Assembly (NCBI RefSeq): GCF_963860125.1
Contig: NZ_CAWLFA010000001.1
Span: 186,001 to 250,000 of the forward strand
Direction of reading: 5' to 3'
Source: Picosynechococcus sp. PCC 7002
GTDB taxonomy: Bacteria > Cyanobacteriota > Cyanobacteriia > Cyanobacteriales > MRBY01
DNA length: 64,000 bases
The notes below the pieces were generated by a model that saw only the letters and a program-made list of their open reading frames with translations, was not told where the DNA came from and made no database searches. The first letter of the stretch is position 1. Every line of letters starts with the position of its first letter. The position numbers and the translations under genes are program-made. Positions 17,001 to 26,346 of this stretch are shown one piece after another.

Positions 17001-18710
17001 TTAAAATAAAAAGTAACGTTGGGCCATAGGTAAAACAGTGGCCGGTTCACAGACGAGCATTTCCCCATCGGCCCGCACATGGTAGGTTTCGGGATCTACC
17101 TCCATTCTAGGCAAGTAATCATTCAACTTCAGATCGCGCTTCGTCAGGTTACGGCAGTTGGCAACGGGTAAAACGGTTCTCTGGAGACCCAATCGCGTCG
17201 CCACATCCGCTTCCATGGCTGCTTGGGAAACAAAGGTGAAGGCGGTAGATTGCATTGATTTCCCAAAATTGGCGAACATTGGTCGCATGTGGATTGGTTG
17301 CGGCGTCGGGATGCTGGCATTGGGATCTCCCATCTGGGCATAGGCGATCGCCCCCCCTTTGATCACCAGTTCTGGTTTGACCCCAAAGAAAGCGGGTTTC
17401 CAGAGACAGAGATCGGCGTATTTTCCTTCCTCAATGGAGCCGACGTAATTGGAAATGCCGTGGGTGATCGCTGGGTTAATTGTGTATTTGGCAACGTAGC
17501 GTTTAATGCGAAAATTATCGTTCTCCCCAGTGTCCTGGGCCAGAGCGCCCCGTTGAACTTTCATCTTGTGGGCCGTCTGCCAGGTGCGAATAATTGTTTC
17601 CCCAACGCGCCCCATGGCCTGGGAATCTGAGGAAATCATGCTAAAGGCTCCCAGGTCATGCAAAATATCTTCGGCGGCAATGGTTTCCCGACGGATGCGC
17701 GACTCGGCAAAGGCGACATCTTCGAGGATACTGCGATCGAGGTGATGGCAAACCATCAACATATCCAGGTGTTCTTCTAGGGTGTTGAGGGTGTAGGGAC
17801 GGGTCGGGTTTGTTGAAGACGGCAGCACATTCGCTTCACCACAAACTTTGATAATGTCCGGTGCGTGGCCGCCCCCAGCCCCCTCGGTGTGGTAGGTGTG
17901 GATGACACGATTTTTAAAGGCGGCGATCGTATCTTCCACAAAACCTGCTTCGTTTAGGGTGTCGGTGTGAATTGCGACTTGCACATCAAACTGATCGGCG
18001 ACAGAAAGGCAATTGTCGATAGCGGCAGGGGTTGTACCCCAGTCTTCGTGGAGTTTGAGGCCGATCACCCCAGCTCTGACTTGTTCAATCAGTCCTTCTG
18101 GTTTGGCGCTATTGCCCTTCCCTGTAAATCCCAAATTTATTGGAAATCCTTCTGCGGCTTCGAGCATCCGAGAAATGTGCCATTCCCCAGGGGTGCAAGT
18201 GGTCGCGTTGGTACCGGTGGCGGGGCCAGTGCCGCCGCCGATCATTGTGGTAATCCCAGAGGCGATCGCCACCTCGATTTGCTGGGGGCAAATAAAATGC
18301 ACATGGCTATCGATGCCCCCAGCAGTGAGAATATGTCCTTCACCGGCGATCGCCTCCGTGCCGGGGCCAATAATAATGTCGATATTGTCTTGGATGTCAG
18401 GGTTGCCAGCTTTGCCGATTTTGTAAATTTTGCCGTCTTTGATACCGACATCGGCCTTGACGATGCCCCACCAGTCGACGATCAGCGCATTGGTAATCAC
18501 CGTATCTACCGCCCCATCAGCACGGGGAACGGCGGACTGTCCCATGCCATCGCGGATCACCTTCCCGCCACCAAATTTCACCTCGTCCCCATAGGTGGTG
18601 AAATCCTGTTCCACTTCCAGCCACAGTTCCGTATCTGCTAAACGCAGGCGATCGCCCACCGTGGGGCCATAGGTTTCTGCATAGGCACGGCGCGACATCC
18701 GGTAACTCAT
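17001..18710 (-). CDS. ureC: Urease alpha subunit
   Basis: Catalytic subunit of nickel urease, which splits urea into ammonia and carbamate. It has 569 residues, the normal length. The nickel ligands are visible: SHVHFICP, the carbamylated Lys in GLKLHEDWG, the His in AIHTDTLNE and HTYHTEGAGGGHAPD, and an Asp in the later barrel. The mobile-flap motif MVCHHLD is present. The beta and gamma subunits and the accessory genes are not in this window, so ureC is isolated. It is divergent from hypE with 212 bases between the starts, which places two nickel-linked genes back to back. Confidence 0.97.
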   Translation of the reverse strand: MSYRMSRRAYAETYGPTVGDRLRLADTELWLEVEQDFTTYGDEVKFGGGKVIRDGMGQSAVPRADGAVDTVITNALIVDWWGIVKADVGIKDGKIYKIGKAGNPDIQDNIDIIIGPGTEAIAGEGHILTAGGIDSHVHFICPQQIEVAIASGITTMIGGGTGPATGTNATTCTPGEWHISRMLEAAEGFPINLGFTGKGNSAKPEGLIEQVRAGVIGLKLHEDWGTTPAAIDNCLSVADQFDVQVAIHTDTLNEAGFVEDTIAAFKNRVIHTYHTEGAGGGHAPDIIKVCGEANVLPSSTNPTRPYTLNTLEEHLDMLMVCHHLDRSILEDVAFAESRIRRETIAAEDILHDLGAFSMISSDSQAMGRVGETIIRTWQTAHKMKVQRGALAQDTGENDNFRIKRYVAKYTINPAITHGISNYVGSIEEGKYADLCLWKPAFFGVKPELVIKGGAIAYAQMGDPNASIPTPQPIHMRPMFANFGKSMQSTAFTFVSQAAMEADVATRLGLQRTVLPVANCRNLTKRDLKLNDYLPRMEVDPETYHVRADGEMLVCEPATVLPMAQRYFLF

Positions 18711-18922
18711 GGGGACTCCTTCTTGCGTTGAGGCTCAAATTCTCAGTCCAGATTACCCCATCTCCCAAGCCCCGAACCGTAGCTGAGACAACTTGTTAGA
18801 TCAGCGATATTTCACTCGCAAACTTCAGGATTTGAACTTTCATTACCCAAAGTGATGGCGGGGTTCTTTTTCCCTTGGGGAGGCGCTACCTTAAACGAAA
18901 AAATAACAAGCAATACGCCCCC

Positions 18923-19969
18923 ATGGATTTAACCTGCCCGCTTCCCTTACAAAATACTTCCCATGTACTGTTAGCCCATGGCGGCGGTGGCAAACTGATG
19001 CAAGACCTCATCGACAAAATGTTTGCCACGGCCTTTGGTGAGCCTTGCACGAGCCATGATGCAGCGGCCTTACCAGTATCGACGGAGAAACTCGCGTTTA
19101 CGACGGATTCCTATGTGGTGCAGCCCCTCTTTTTTCCGGGGGGAGACATTGGCAAATTAGCGATTTACGGCACGGTGAATGATCTGGCGATGGCGGGAGC
19201 GCGGCCCCTGTACCTTAGTGTGGGCTTCATTTTAGAAGAAGGCTTGCCCTTAGAAACCCTCTGGCAGGTGGTGGTCTCGATGCAGCAGGCGGCCCAGGTC
19301 GTCGGCGTACAGATCGTCACGGGGGATACGAAGGTGGTGGAGCGGGGTAAGGGAGATGGTCTGTTTATCAACACATCAGGCATTGGCATTATTGAATCTA
19401 GGCTTAATATTCAACCAAAGGCGATCGCCCCTGGGGATACGATTTTAGTCAGCGGAGATCTCGGTCGCCATGGCATCGCGATTATGGCCCAGCGGGAGGG
19501 GTTAGCCTTTGAAAGTCCCATTGAAAGTGACTGTGCCCCCTTGGTGGAGCCGGTACAGGATTTGTTAAAAGCAGGAATTGAGATTCATTGTTTACGGGAT
19601 ATCACGCGGGGTGGGCTAGGGGCGGTCTTGAATGAGTTGGCGATCGCCGCTGGATATCAGTTTAAAGTCCATGGCAATCAAATTCCTGTAATCGAAGCGG
19701 TGCGCGGGGCCTGTGAAATTTTTGGCTTTGACCCGGTACACATTGCCAATGAGGGCCGCTTTGTGGCGATTTTGCCAGAGGCGAGGGCGGCTGAAGGCTT
19801 GGCTCTTTTGCAGCATTACAATGCCAACGCCCGCCAAATTGGTCTCGTGACGACCCAAAACTGTGGGGAACAACATTTGGCGATCGCCCCCGTGGTTGTA
19901 GAAAATGATCTGGGGGTAACACGCATTTTAGAACGTCTGAGTGGTGAACAATTACCGCGAATTTGTTAA
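18923..19969 (+). CDS. hypE: Hydrogenase maturation protein HypE
   Basis: With HypF it makes the cyanide ligands of the NiFe site by dehydrating a carbamoyl group on its C-terminal Cys to thiocyanate. The protein has 348 residues from the ATG at 18923. Evidence: LLAHGGGGKLMQDLI at the N-terminus, the AIR-synthase-like ATP domain (TDSYVVQPLFFPGGDIGKLA, DTKVV), DITRGGLGAVLNE, and the essential C-terminal PRIC with the acceptor Cys. The frame is open from 18875 but the upstream part is not conserved in character. It lies 293 bases ahead of hoxE, apart from the other hyp genes at the far end of the cluster. Confidence 0.95.
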   Translation: MDLTCPLPLQNTSHVLLAHGGGGKLMQDLIDKMFATAFGEPCTSHDAAALPVSTEKLAFTTDSYVVQPLFFPGGDIGKLAIYGTVNDLAMAGARPLYLSVGFILEEGLPLETLWQVVVSMQQAAQVVGVQIVTGDTKVVERGKGDGLFINTSGIGIIESRLNIQPKAIAPGDTILVSGDLGRHGIAIMAQREGLAFESPIESDCAPLVEPVQDLLKAGIEIHCLRDITRGGLGAVLNELAIAAGYQFKVHGNQIPVIEAVRGACEIFGFDPVHIANEGRFVAILPEARAAEGLALLQHYNANARQIGLVTTQNCGEQHLAIAPVVVENDLGVTRILERLSGEQLPRIC

Positions 19970-20262
19970 GTATTTTTTGTACATTGATTAAAATTATGAG
20001 CTGCCAATTTTTTCCGGAATTAAACAACAAAATAATTGTTTTATAGCGCGATCAAATTTATATTAATTCGCAAAAAGCTGGTGCTGATTTTTGTACAATC
20101 AAGGTTCGTTTGTAAGACTTAACATTTTAGAGAAAAAGCTTAAATTTTTCTGTAGAATTCTGAGGTTTCAAGGCGTTTAATTGATCCTTGGGATTAATCC
20201 TTTTTAAGATGAAAGCAAAGGCGATCGCCGCCTGATTTTTACTGTCATTTGAGACGATTACC
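19970..20262 (+). other. Leader region ahead of the hox operon
   Basis: An AT-rich 293-base gap with no ORF. It contains an imperfect hairpin around 20178-20200 (ATTGATCC-TTG-GGATTAAT) followed by five T, which could be a weak terminator or a leader structure. I looked for a cyanobacterial LexA box and an NtcA site and found neither with correct spacing. Confidence 0.5.
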
Positions 20263-20754
20263 ATGGCCATTTCCCATGCGGTTCCTGCGGATAAACGTTT
20301 TCGGGTGCTGGAAGTCGCCATGAAACGGAATCAATATCGCCAAGATACCCTGATTGAGATTCTGCACAAGGCCCAGGAAGTCTTTGGTTACCTCGAAGAT
20401 GAGGTACTTGAATACGTGGCGCGGGGATTGAAACTGCCCCTCAGCCGGGTGTATGGGGTGGCGACGTTTTATCATTTATTTTCTTTAAAGCCGAAAGGAA
20501 AACATACTTGTGTCGTGTGTTTGGGGACGGCGTGCTATGTGAAAGGCTCCCAAGAACTCCTCGATAAAATTGATGAAACTCTCCACATTAAACCCGGGGA
20601 AACAACCCCTGATGATCAAATTTCTTTGGTTACGGCGCGCTGTATTGGGGCCTGTGGGATTGCGCCAGCGGTAGTTTATGACGATGAGGTGTGCGGCAAA
20701 CAGAACGCTGATCAGGTGATGGCAAGGTTGCGGCAGTTGTCTGAAGGAAGTTGA
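20263..20754 (+). CDS. hoxE: Bidirectional hydrogenase diaphorase subunit HoxE
   Basis: NuoE-like subunit of the cytosolic or thylakoid-associated HoxEFUYH enzyme. It carries a [2Fe-2S] centre between the diaphorase and a redox partner. 163 residues: an N-terminal helical bundle (RQDTLIEILHKAQEVFGYL) and a thioredoxin-like Fe-S domain. The four ligands are in CVVCLGTACYV and ARCIGACGIAP. First gene of the operon, 57 bases before hoxF. GC is about normal for the window, unlike the hydrogenase half of the operon. Confidence 0.96.
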   Translation: MAISHAVPADKRFRVLEVAMKRNQYRQDTLIEILHKAQEVFGYLEDEVLEYVARGLKLPLSRVYGVATFYHLFSLKPKGKHTCVVCLGTACYVKGSQELLDKIDETLHIKPGETTPDDQISLVTARCIGACGIAPAVVYDDEVCGKQNADQVMARLRQLSEGS

Positions 20755-20811
20755 CAGGTATCAGGGATCAGAATTTCGGTGTTTGATTTGTAGTCAGGAT
20801 TTGCGGGAAAG

Positions 20812-22416
20812 ATGACGGATTTAGCGGAATTGTTTGAAATTGCGGAAGCGGAACAGGACAGCCACACAAAAATTCAGATTCGCTGTTGTACGGCGGCGGG
20901 TTGTATGTCCTCCGGCAGTTTGGCGGTGAAGGAGGAACTGGAAAAACAGATTAAGGAAAAAAATTTGGGTGATCGCCTGGAGGTGGTTCCCGTCGGTTGT
21001 ATGAAACTCTGTGGCTTTGCGCCGTTGGTGGATGTGAGCGATGAGACTTGTTTCCAGCAGGTGATGCCAGAAGTTGCCCCAGAGATCGTCGATGTAGCAT
21101 TGGGGGAAACGCCCTCGGATAAGCTGGAAATTTGCGATCGCCAAGCGCCATTTTTCACGTTACAAAAACCCGTGGTGCTGGAAAATAGCGGCAAAATTGA
21201 CCCCGAACGGATTGAAGCGTACATTGCGCGGGGCGGCTATCGGTCATTGCACCAAGTGCTCGAAGATCTGACCCCGATGGCGGTGGTGGAAGAAATTACC
21301 CAGAGCGGCCTACGGGGGCGTGGCGGCGGCGGCTATCCCACGGGATTGAAATGGGCGACCGTCGCGAAAATGCCGGGGGATCAAAAATATGTCGTCTGTA
21401 ACGCCGACGAAGGGGATCCGGGGGCATTTATGGATCGGGCGGTGCTCGAAAGTGACCCCCACCGGGTTCTCGAAGGGATGGCGATCGCCGGCTATGCCGT
21501 GGGCGCAAACCACGGATATATTTACATTCGGGCAGAATATCCCCTCGCGATCCAACGCCTCGAAAAAGCAATCAAACAAGCCAAAAGTAAGGGTTTACTC
21601 GGTAGCCAGATTTTTAATTCCCCCTTCAATTTCACCATCGACATCCGCATTGGCGCAGGGGCATTCGTTTGTGGCGAAGAAACCGCCCTAATTGCCTCCA
21701 TCGAAGGCGGACGGGGAACCCCCAGACCCAGACCCCCCTACCCCGCCCAGTCCGGACTGTGGGGACATCCCACCCTAATCAACAACGTTGAAACCTACGC
21801 CAACATCGTCCCGATCATCCGTGAAGGGGCAGACTGGTTTAGCAGCATCGGCACCGAAAAAAGCAAAGGCACAAAAGTCTTTGCCCTCACCGGAAAAGTG
21901 AAAAATAATGGCTTGATCGAAGTGCCGATGGGAACCCCCGTCCGGCAAATTGTCGAGCAAATGGGCGGTGGCATCCCCGACAGTGGCACAGTCAAATCTG
22001 TCCAAACCGGAGGGCCCTCTGGCGGTTGTATTCCGGCGGACTACCTTGATACGCCCATCGAATATGATTCTTTGATCAAACTCGGCACAATGATGGGTTC
22101 CGGCGGCATGATCGTTATGGACGAAGCCACTAACATGGTTGATGTGGCGAAGTTTTACATGGAATTTTGCCAGTGCGAATCCTGCGGTAAATGTATCCCC
22201 TGCCGTGCCGGAACGGTGCAGATGTCGGGACTGTTAAGCAAAATGCTCAAGGGACAGGCTGAACCCAAGGACATTGAACTGCTCGAACAACTTTGTCACA
22301 TGGTCAAGGAAGCAAGTTTATGTGGGTTAGGACAGAGTGCGCCCAATCCAATTTTGAGTACCCTGCGCTATTTCCGCGCGGAATATGATGCCCTCGTGGG
22401 GAGTAACGCCGATTAA
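20812..22416 (+). CDS. hoxF: Bidirectional hydrogenase diaphorase subunit HoxF
   Basis: NuoF-like subunit that binds FMN, NAD(H) and Fe-S clusters. 534 residues. The N-terminal thioredoxin-like [2Fe-2S] domain has CCTAAGCMSSG and VGCMKLCGFAP. The FMN/NADH domain has LRGRGGGGYPTGLKW and CNADEGDPGAFMDR. The C-terminal [4Fe-4S] ligands are in CESCGKCIPCRAGT plus the Cys of SLCGLGQS. The ATG at 20812 follows GGGAAAG. HoxF oxidises or reduces NAD(P)(H) and passes electrons through HoxU to HoxYH. Confidence 0.97.
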   Translation: MTDLAELFEIAEAEQDSHTKIQIRCCTAAGCMSSGSLAVKEELEKQIKEKNLGDRLEVVPVGCMKLCGFAPLVDVSDETCFQQVMPEVAPEIVDVALGETPSDKLEICDRQAPFFTLQKPVVLENSGKIDPERIEAYIARGGYRSLHQVLEDLTPMAVVEEITQSGLRGRGGGGYPTGLKWATVAKMPGDQKYVVCNADEGDPGAFMDRAVLESDPHRVLEGMAIAGYAVGANHGYIYIRAEYPLAIQRLEKAIKQAKSKGLLGSQIFNSPFNFTIDIRIGAGAFVCGEETALIASIEGGRGTPRPRPPYPAQSGLWGHPTLINNVETYANIVPIIREGADWFSSIGTEKSKGTKVFALTGKVKNNGLIEVPMGTPVRQIVEQMGGGIPDSGTVKSVQTGGPSGGCIPADYLDTPIEYDSLIKLGTMMGSGGMIVMDEATNMVDVAKFYMEFCQCESCGKCIPCRAGTVQMSGLLSKMLKGQAEPKDIELLEQLCHMVKEASLCGLGQSAPNPILSTLRYFRAEYDALVGSNAD

Positions 22417-22476
22417 ATTTTTTTTTAATTCCCATGCAGTCCTTACAGAGAGAACCTTAAGCAAAATCGCAAAACT

Positions 22477-23193
22477 ATGGCAGTTAAAACTTTAACGATA
22501 AATGATCAGCTAATCAGCGCCCGCGCTGGGGAAACGATCCTTGAAGCCGCCCGTGATGCAGGGATTCACATTCCGACCCTGTGCCATCTGGAGGGGGTGT
22601 CCGATGTGGGAGCTTGTCGCCTCTGTCTCGTGGAAATTGAGGGGAGTAATAAACTCCAGCCCGCCTGTGTGACGGAGGTGATGGAGGGAATGGTCGTCCA
22701 GACCCACACAGAAAAATTAGAAGAATATCGTCGGATGACGGTGGAATTGCTCTTCGCGGAAGGGAACCATGTTTGTGCGGTCTGTGTGGCGAATGGTAAT
22801 TGTGAGTTACAGGATATGGCGGTAGAGGTGGGGATGGATCATTCGCGCTTTCCGTACCAATATCCAAAGCGGGAAGTGGATATTTCCCACAAGCAATTTG
22901 GCATTGACCATAACCGTTGCATCCTCTGTACCCGCTGTGTTCGGGTCTGTGATGAGATCGAGGGGGCACACGTCTGGGATGTATCCAATCGGGGCGGTGA
23001 ATCAAAAATTGTCTCCGGTTTAAATCAGCCTTGGGGGGCGGTGGATGCCTGTACGAGTTGTGGCAAATGTGTGGATGCTTGTCCAACGGGATCGATTTTC
23101 CGCAAGGGAGCCACCGTAGGCAGTAAACTCGGCGATCGCCAAAAACTTGAATTTTTAATTACCGCACGCACCAAAGGAGAGTGGACAAGATAA
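22477..23193 (+). CDS. hoxU: Bidirectional hydrogenase diaphorase subunit HoxU
   Basis: NuoG-N-like electron wire between HoxF and HoxY. 238 residues. The plant-type [2Fe-2S] site lies in the N-terminal third (CHLEGVSDVGACRLC and later PACVTEV). A His-Cys [4Fe-4S] site follows (GNHVCAVCVANGNCELQ), then two ferredoxin-type clusters (CILCTRCVRVC and CTSCGKCVDACPTG). Its TAA shares one base with the ATG of hoxY, so the two are translationally coupled. This junction is also where base composition drops from roughly 52% to about 30% GC in sampled lines. Confidence 0.97.
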   Translation: MAVKTLTINDQLISARAGETILEAARDAGIHIPTLCHLEGVSDVGACRLCLVEIEGSNKLQPACVTEVMEGMVVQTHTEKLEEYRRMTVELLFAEGNHVCAVCVANGNCELQDMAVEVGMDHSRFPYQYPKREVDISHKQFGIDHNRCILCTRCVRVCDEIEGAHVWDVSNRGGESKIVSGLNQPWGAVDACTSCGKCVDACPTGSIFRKGATVGSKLGDRQKLEFLITARTKGEWTR

Positions 23194-23759
23194 TGGCGCA
23201 AGAAACCCAACAAAAAATTCGATTTGCAACAATTTGGTTGGCGGGTTGTTCCGGTTGCCACATGTCTTTTTTAGACCTCGATGAATTTTTAATTGAGTTG
23301 ATAAAATATGTGGATGTGGTCTTTAGTCCCGTCGGTTCCGATGTCAAAGATTACCCTAAAAATGTCGATGTTTGTCTCATTGAAGGGGCTGTTGCTAACC
23401 AAGAAAATTTGGAATTGTTAGAAAAAGTTCGCCAAAATACAAAGCTATTAATTGCCTTTGGGGACTGTGCTGTAACGACCAATGTTACAGGAATTCGCAA
23501 TCAAAAGGGAGATGCCCAAACCATTTTAGAACGAGGCTATAAAGAACTCACCGAAGAACACCGATTACCCCAACAAATTACCGGAGGAATTTTGCCGCCT
23601 TTATTACCCAGAGTTTTGCCCATCCATGAAGTCGTTGATATCGATTTATTTCTCCCCGGTTGCCCCCCCGATGCCGACCGAATTAAAGCGGCGATCGCCC
23701 CCTTATTAGAAGGAAAATTGCCGGAAATGGAAGGACGAGAAATGATCAAATTCGGCTAG
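23193..23759 (+). CDS. hoxY: NiFe hydrogenase small subunit HoxY
   Basis: Carries the proximal [4Fe-4S] cluster next to the NiFe centre of HoxH. 188 residues from the ATG at 23193; a GTG four codons earlier is unlikely because the ATG overlaps the hoxU stop. Cluster ligands are visible in LAGCSGCHMSFLDLDEF, FGDCAVTTNV and LPGCPPDADRI. It is short, as expected for the bidirectional group, which lacks the extra clusters and the Tat signal of uptake hydrogenases. Markedly AT-rich compared with hoxU. Confidence 0.96.
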   Translation: MAQETQQKIRFATIWLAGCSGCHMSFLDLDEFLIELIKYVDVVFSPVGSDVKDYPKNVDVCLIEGAVANQENLELLEKVRQNTKLLIAFGDCAVTTNVTGIRNQKGDAQTILERGYKELTEEHRLPQQITGGILPPLLPRVLPIHEVVDIDLFLPGCPPDADRIKAAIAPLLEGKLPEMEGREMIKFG

Positions 23760-23764
23760 ATTTT

Positions 23765-24409
23765 ATGTCCCAAACATTTGCCATGCTGACTGCCGCCGAT
23801 ATCATGAATCCCAATGTGGTGACGATCAAAGGTTTAGCGACCATTGCCAGTGCCACCCAATGTATGCGGGTGAATAAAACCCGTGTATTAATAGTTGATC
23901 GTCGCCATGTTCACGATGCCTACGGCATTTTGACCGCCACCGATATCGTCAGTAAAGTGATCGCCTATGGTCGTGATCCAAGGGCAATACGGGTCTATGA
24001 AATTATGACCAAACCTTGTATTTTCGTGAGTCCTGATCTGGCGGTTGAATATGTTGCCCGCCTATTTAGTCAATGGAATTTGCACAGTGCCCCCGTCATG
24101 ACTGACAAACTTTTAGGGATAATTACCGTTGAAGATTTAATTAGCAAAAGTGATTTTTTAGAACGTCCCAAAGAACTATTATTTGCCGCAGAAATGCAAG
24201 CCGCAATTCAAAAGACAAAATTAATCTGTCAAGAAAAAGGACATGATTCGAGTGATTGTATTCAAGCATGGGCAATGGTGGAAGAACTACAAGCTAAAAC
24301 CGCCTACCAACAATCTACAAAAGTAGATAAAACCGCCCTTGAAGAATATTTAGAAAAAAATCCAGAAGCCATCGATCATTTAATGGTTGATAATTGGTGT
24401 AGTGGTTAA
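23765..24409 (+). CDS. Two-CBS-domain protein embedded between hoxY and hoxH
   Basis: 214 residues. CBS domain 1 spans about 9-65 (ADIMNPNVVTIKG, YGILTATDIVSKVIA) and CBS 2 about 76-132 (VYEIMTKPCIFVSPD, LLGIITVEDLISKSDFL). A helical C-terminal arm with one Cys-rich spot follows (ICQEKGHDSSDC). CBS pairs bind adenine nucleotides such as AMP, ATP or S-adenosylmethionine and usually act as energy sensors. The gene lies 5 bases after hoxY and 81 bases before hoxH, inside the structural operon, so a regulatory or assembly role for the hydrogenase is plausible. No DNA-binding domain is seen. Confidence 0.88.
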   Translation: MSQTFAMLTAADIMNPNVVTIKGLATIASATQCMRVNKTRVLIVDRRHVHDAYGILTATDIVSKVIAYGRDPRAIRVYEIMTKPCIFVSPDLAVEYVARLFSQWNLHSAPVMTDKLLGIITVEDLISKSDFLERPKELLFAAEMQAAIQKTKLICQEKGHDSSDCIQAWAMVEELQAKTAYQQSTKVDKTALEEYLEKNPEAIDHLMVDNWCSG

Positions 24410-24490
24410 CAGTCATAATTCGTTAAAATAAAAACTATTTTAATCAACACATTTTTAGCGTTCGTTTGAAAAATCATCTAGGAGTAAAAA

Positions 24491-25915
24491 ATGTCTAAAA
24501 CAATCATTATTGATCCCATGACTCGCATCGAAGGACATGCCAAAATTTCCATTTATCTAGATGATCAAGGAGAAGTGCATGAAGCACGTTTTCATGTCGG
24601 GGAATTTCGGGGGTTTGAGAAATTTTGTGAAGGTCGTCCTTTCTGGGAAATGCCTGCCTTAACGTCCCGAATCTGTGGTATTTGTCCCGTCAGTCATCTA
24701 ATTGCATCCTCAAAAACAGGCGATCAATTATTAGCTGTAAAGATTCCTGTTGGGGCAGGAAAATTACGGCGAATGATTAATCTTGCCCAGATCACTCAAT
24801 CCCATGCCCTCAGTTTTTTCCACCTTAGTAGTCCTGATTTAATCTTTGGTTGGGACAGTGATCCGAAGACGAGAAATGTATTTGGTTTAATTGCCGCTGA
24901 TCCTGATTTAGCACGGGGTGGAATTCGTCTGAGAAAATTTGGACAGGACATTATTAAAATCCTTGGGAGCCAAAAAGTTCACCCCGCTTGGTCAATCCCC
25001 GGTGGCGTGCGATCGCCGTTAACAAAAGAAGGACAAACTTATATTAAAGAGGGTTTGCCGGAAGCAAAAAATACCGTTAAAAATGCCCTGAGTTTATTTA
25101 AAAAAATTCTTGACTCCCATCAGGAAGAAGTGACAGTTTTCGGTAATTTTCCGAGTCTTTATCTGGGTTTAATAGGCGAGTCCGGCGCATGGGAACATTA
25201 TGGCGGCATTTTGCGGATGATCGATAGCCACGGCAATATTGTGGGCGATCGCCTTGATCCGAACAATTACCATGAATTTCTGGGGGAAAAATTACAGGAA
25301 GATTCCTACTTAAAATCCCCTTACTATAAGCTTTTTGGGGAGACAGGGGTATATCGCGTCGGGCCTTTAGCACGGTTAAATATTTGCGAACATTTTGGCA
25401 CCGAAGCCGCCGATCAAGAACTCATTGAATATCGGCAACGACACGGCAGAATTGTCCAAGCTTCCTTTGTTTATCACCACGCGAGACTCATTGAAATATT
25501 AGGTTCCCTCGAAAGAATTGAGCGGATGATCGATGATCCAGATCTTTTTTCTAACCGTTTGCAAGCAGAGGCAGGGGTTAATCAAACCGAAGCCGTTGGC
25601 GTGAGTGAGGCACCACGAGGAACCCTTTTTCATCATTATCAAGTGGATGAAAATGGACTGCTCAAAAAGATAAATTTAGTGATTGCGACAGGACAAAATA
25701 ACTTTGCTATTAACCGCACCGTGACCCAAATTGCCAAGCATTATATTCATGGTGAAACTGTTGCAGAAGGCATTTTAAATCGAGTGGAGGCTGGGGTGAG
25801 AAATTATGATCCTTGTTTAAGTTGTTCGACCCATGCCGCCGGACAAATGCCGATGATTTTACAATTAATTTCCCCTGATGGTTCCATTGTCAAAGAAATT
25901 CGTCGTGATAGTTAA
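24491..25915 (+). CDS. hoxH: NiFe hydrogenase large subunit HoxH
   Basis: Catalytic subunit that interconverts H2 with protons and electrons. 474 residues. The N-terminal nickel-iron ligands are in RICGICPVSH (Cys62, Cys65) and the C-terminal ones in DPCLSCSTH (Cys442, Cys445, His448). The 26 residues after His448 (AAGQMPM...) form the extension that HoxW removes once nickel is in place. The ATG at 24491 follows a good AGGAG. The stop overlaps the start of hoxW by one base (TAATG). Confidence 0.97.
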   Translation: MSKTIIIDPMTRIEGHAKISIYLDDQGEVHEARFHVGEFRGFEKFCEGRPFWEMPALTSRICGICPVSHLIASSKTGDQLLAVKIPVGAGKLRRMINLAQITQSHALSFFHLSSPDLIFGWDSDPKTRNVFGLIAADPDLARGGIRLRKFGQDIIKILGSQKVHPAWSIPGGVRSPLTKEGQTYIKEGLPEAKNTVKNALSLFKKILDSHQEEVTVFGNFPSLYLGLIGESGAWEHYGGILRMIDSHGNIVGDRLDPNNYHEFLGEKLQEDSYLKSPYYKLFGETGVYRVGPLARLNICEHFGTEAADQELIEYRQRHGRIVQASFVYHHARLIEILGSLERIERMIDDPDLFSNRLQAEAGVNQTEAVGVSEAPRGTLFHHYQVDENGLLKKINLVIATGQNNFAINRTVTQIAKHYIHGETVAEGILNRVEAGVRNYDPCLSCSTHAAGQMPMILQLISPDGSIVKEIRRDS

Positions 25916-26346
25916 TGAAACAAACTTTAATGATTGGTTACGGCAATACATTACGTTCTGATGATGGGGCAGGACAAAAGGTTGCGGAAGCTTTTTTTGA
26001 TCAGGAAAATATAACGGCGATCGCTACCCATCAACTCACCCCTGAATTAGTAGAAGATTTGGTACAAGTGGAGCAGGTTTACTTTATCGATGCGGCTCCC
26101 ATTGAGACTGTAACGATTAAACCTATTCAACGGAGAGATAATGAACACAATTTTGGACATTTTATTGACCCCAAAAGCCTTCTGAATTTAGCTCAAGAAA
26201 TTTATCATTATGCGCCCGATGCTTACTTGGTTTTAATCCCTGCTCAAGATTTTAAACTGGGAGAAAACTATTCTGAAATAACCCAAAAAGCAATCGAAAC
26301 AGCGATTCATCTTTTGCAAGAACGACTCACACCATGCATGAAGTAG
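25915..26346 (+). CDS. hoxW: HoxH-specific maturation endopeptidase
   Basis: Cuts the C-terminal peptide from nickel-loaded HoxH. 143 residues of the HybD/HycI peptidase family. Expected nickel-contact residues are visible: Asp in GNTLRSDDGAGQ (about 16), Asp in YFIDAAP and His in HNFGHFIDP. Coupled to hoxH by a one-base overlap, and its last 13 bases overlap the start of hypA. This position suits its specificity for the neighbouring large subunit. Confidence 0.93.
   Translation: MKQTLMIGYGNTLRSDDGAGQKVAEAFFDQENITAIATHQLTPELVEDLVQVEQVYFIDAAPIETVTIKPIQRRDNEHNFGHFIDPKSLLNLAQEIYHYAPDAYLVLIPAQDFKLGENYSEITQKAIETAIHLLQERLTPCMK

Noticed and set aside
20070..20130. GTAC-containing motifs ahead of hoxE as LexA sites
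   Set aside because: LexA is a known hox regulator in Synechocystis, but neither GTAC here has a correctly spaced GTWC partner.
26331..26346. hoxW/hypA 13-base overlap as a frameshift or fusion
   Set aside because: Both proteins are full length with intact termini (HypA needs its MHE start); ordinary translational coupling explains it.
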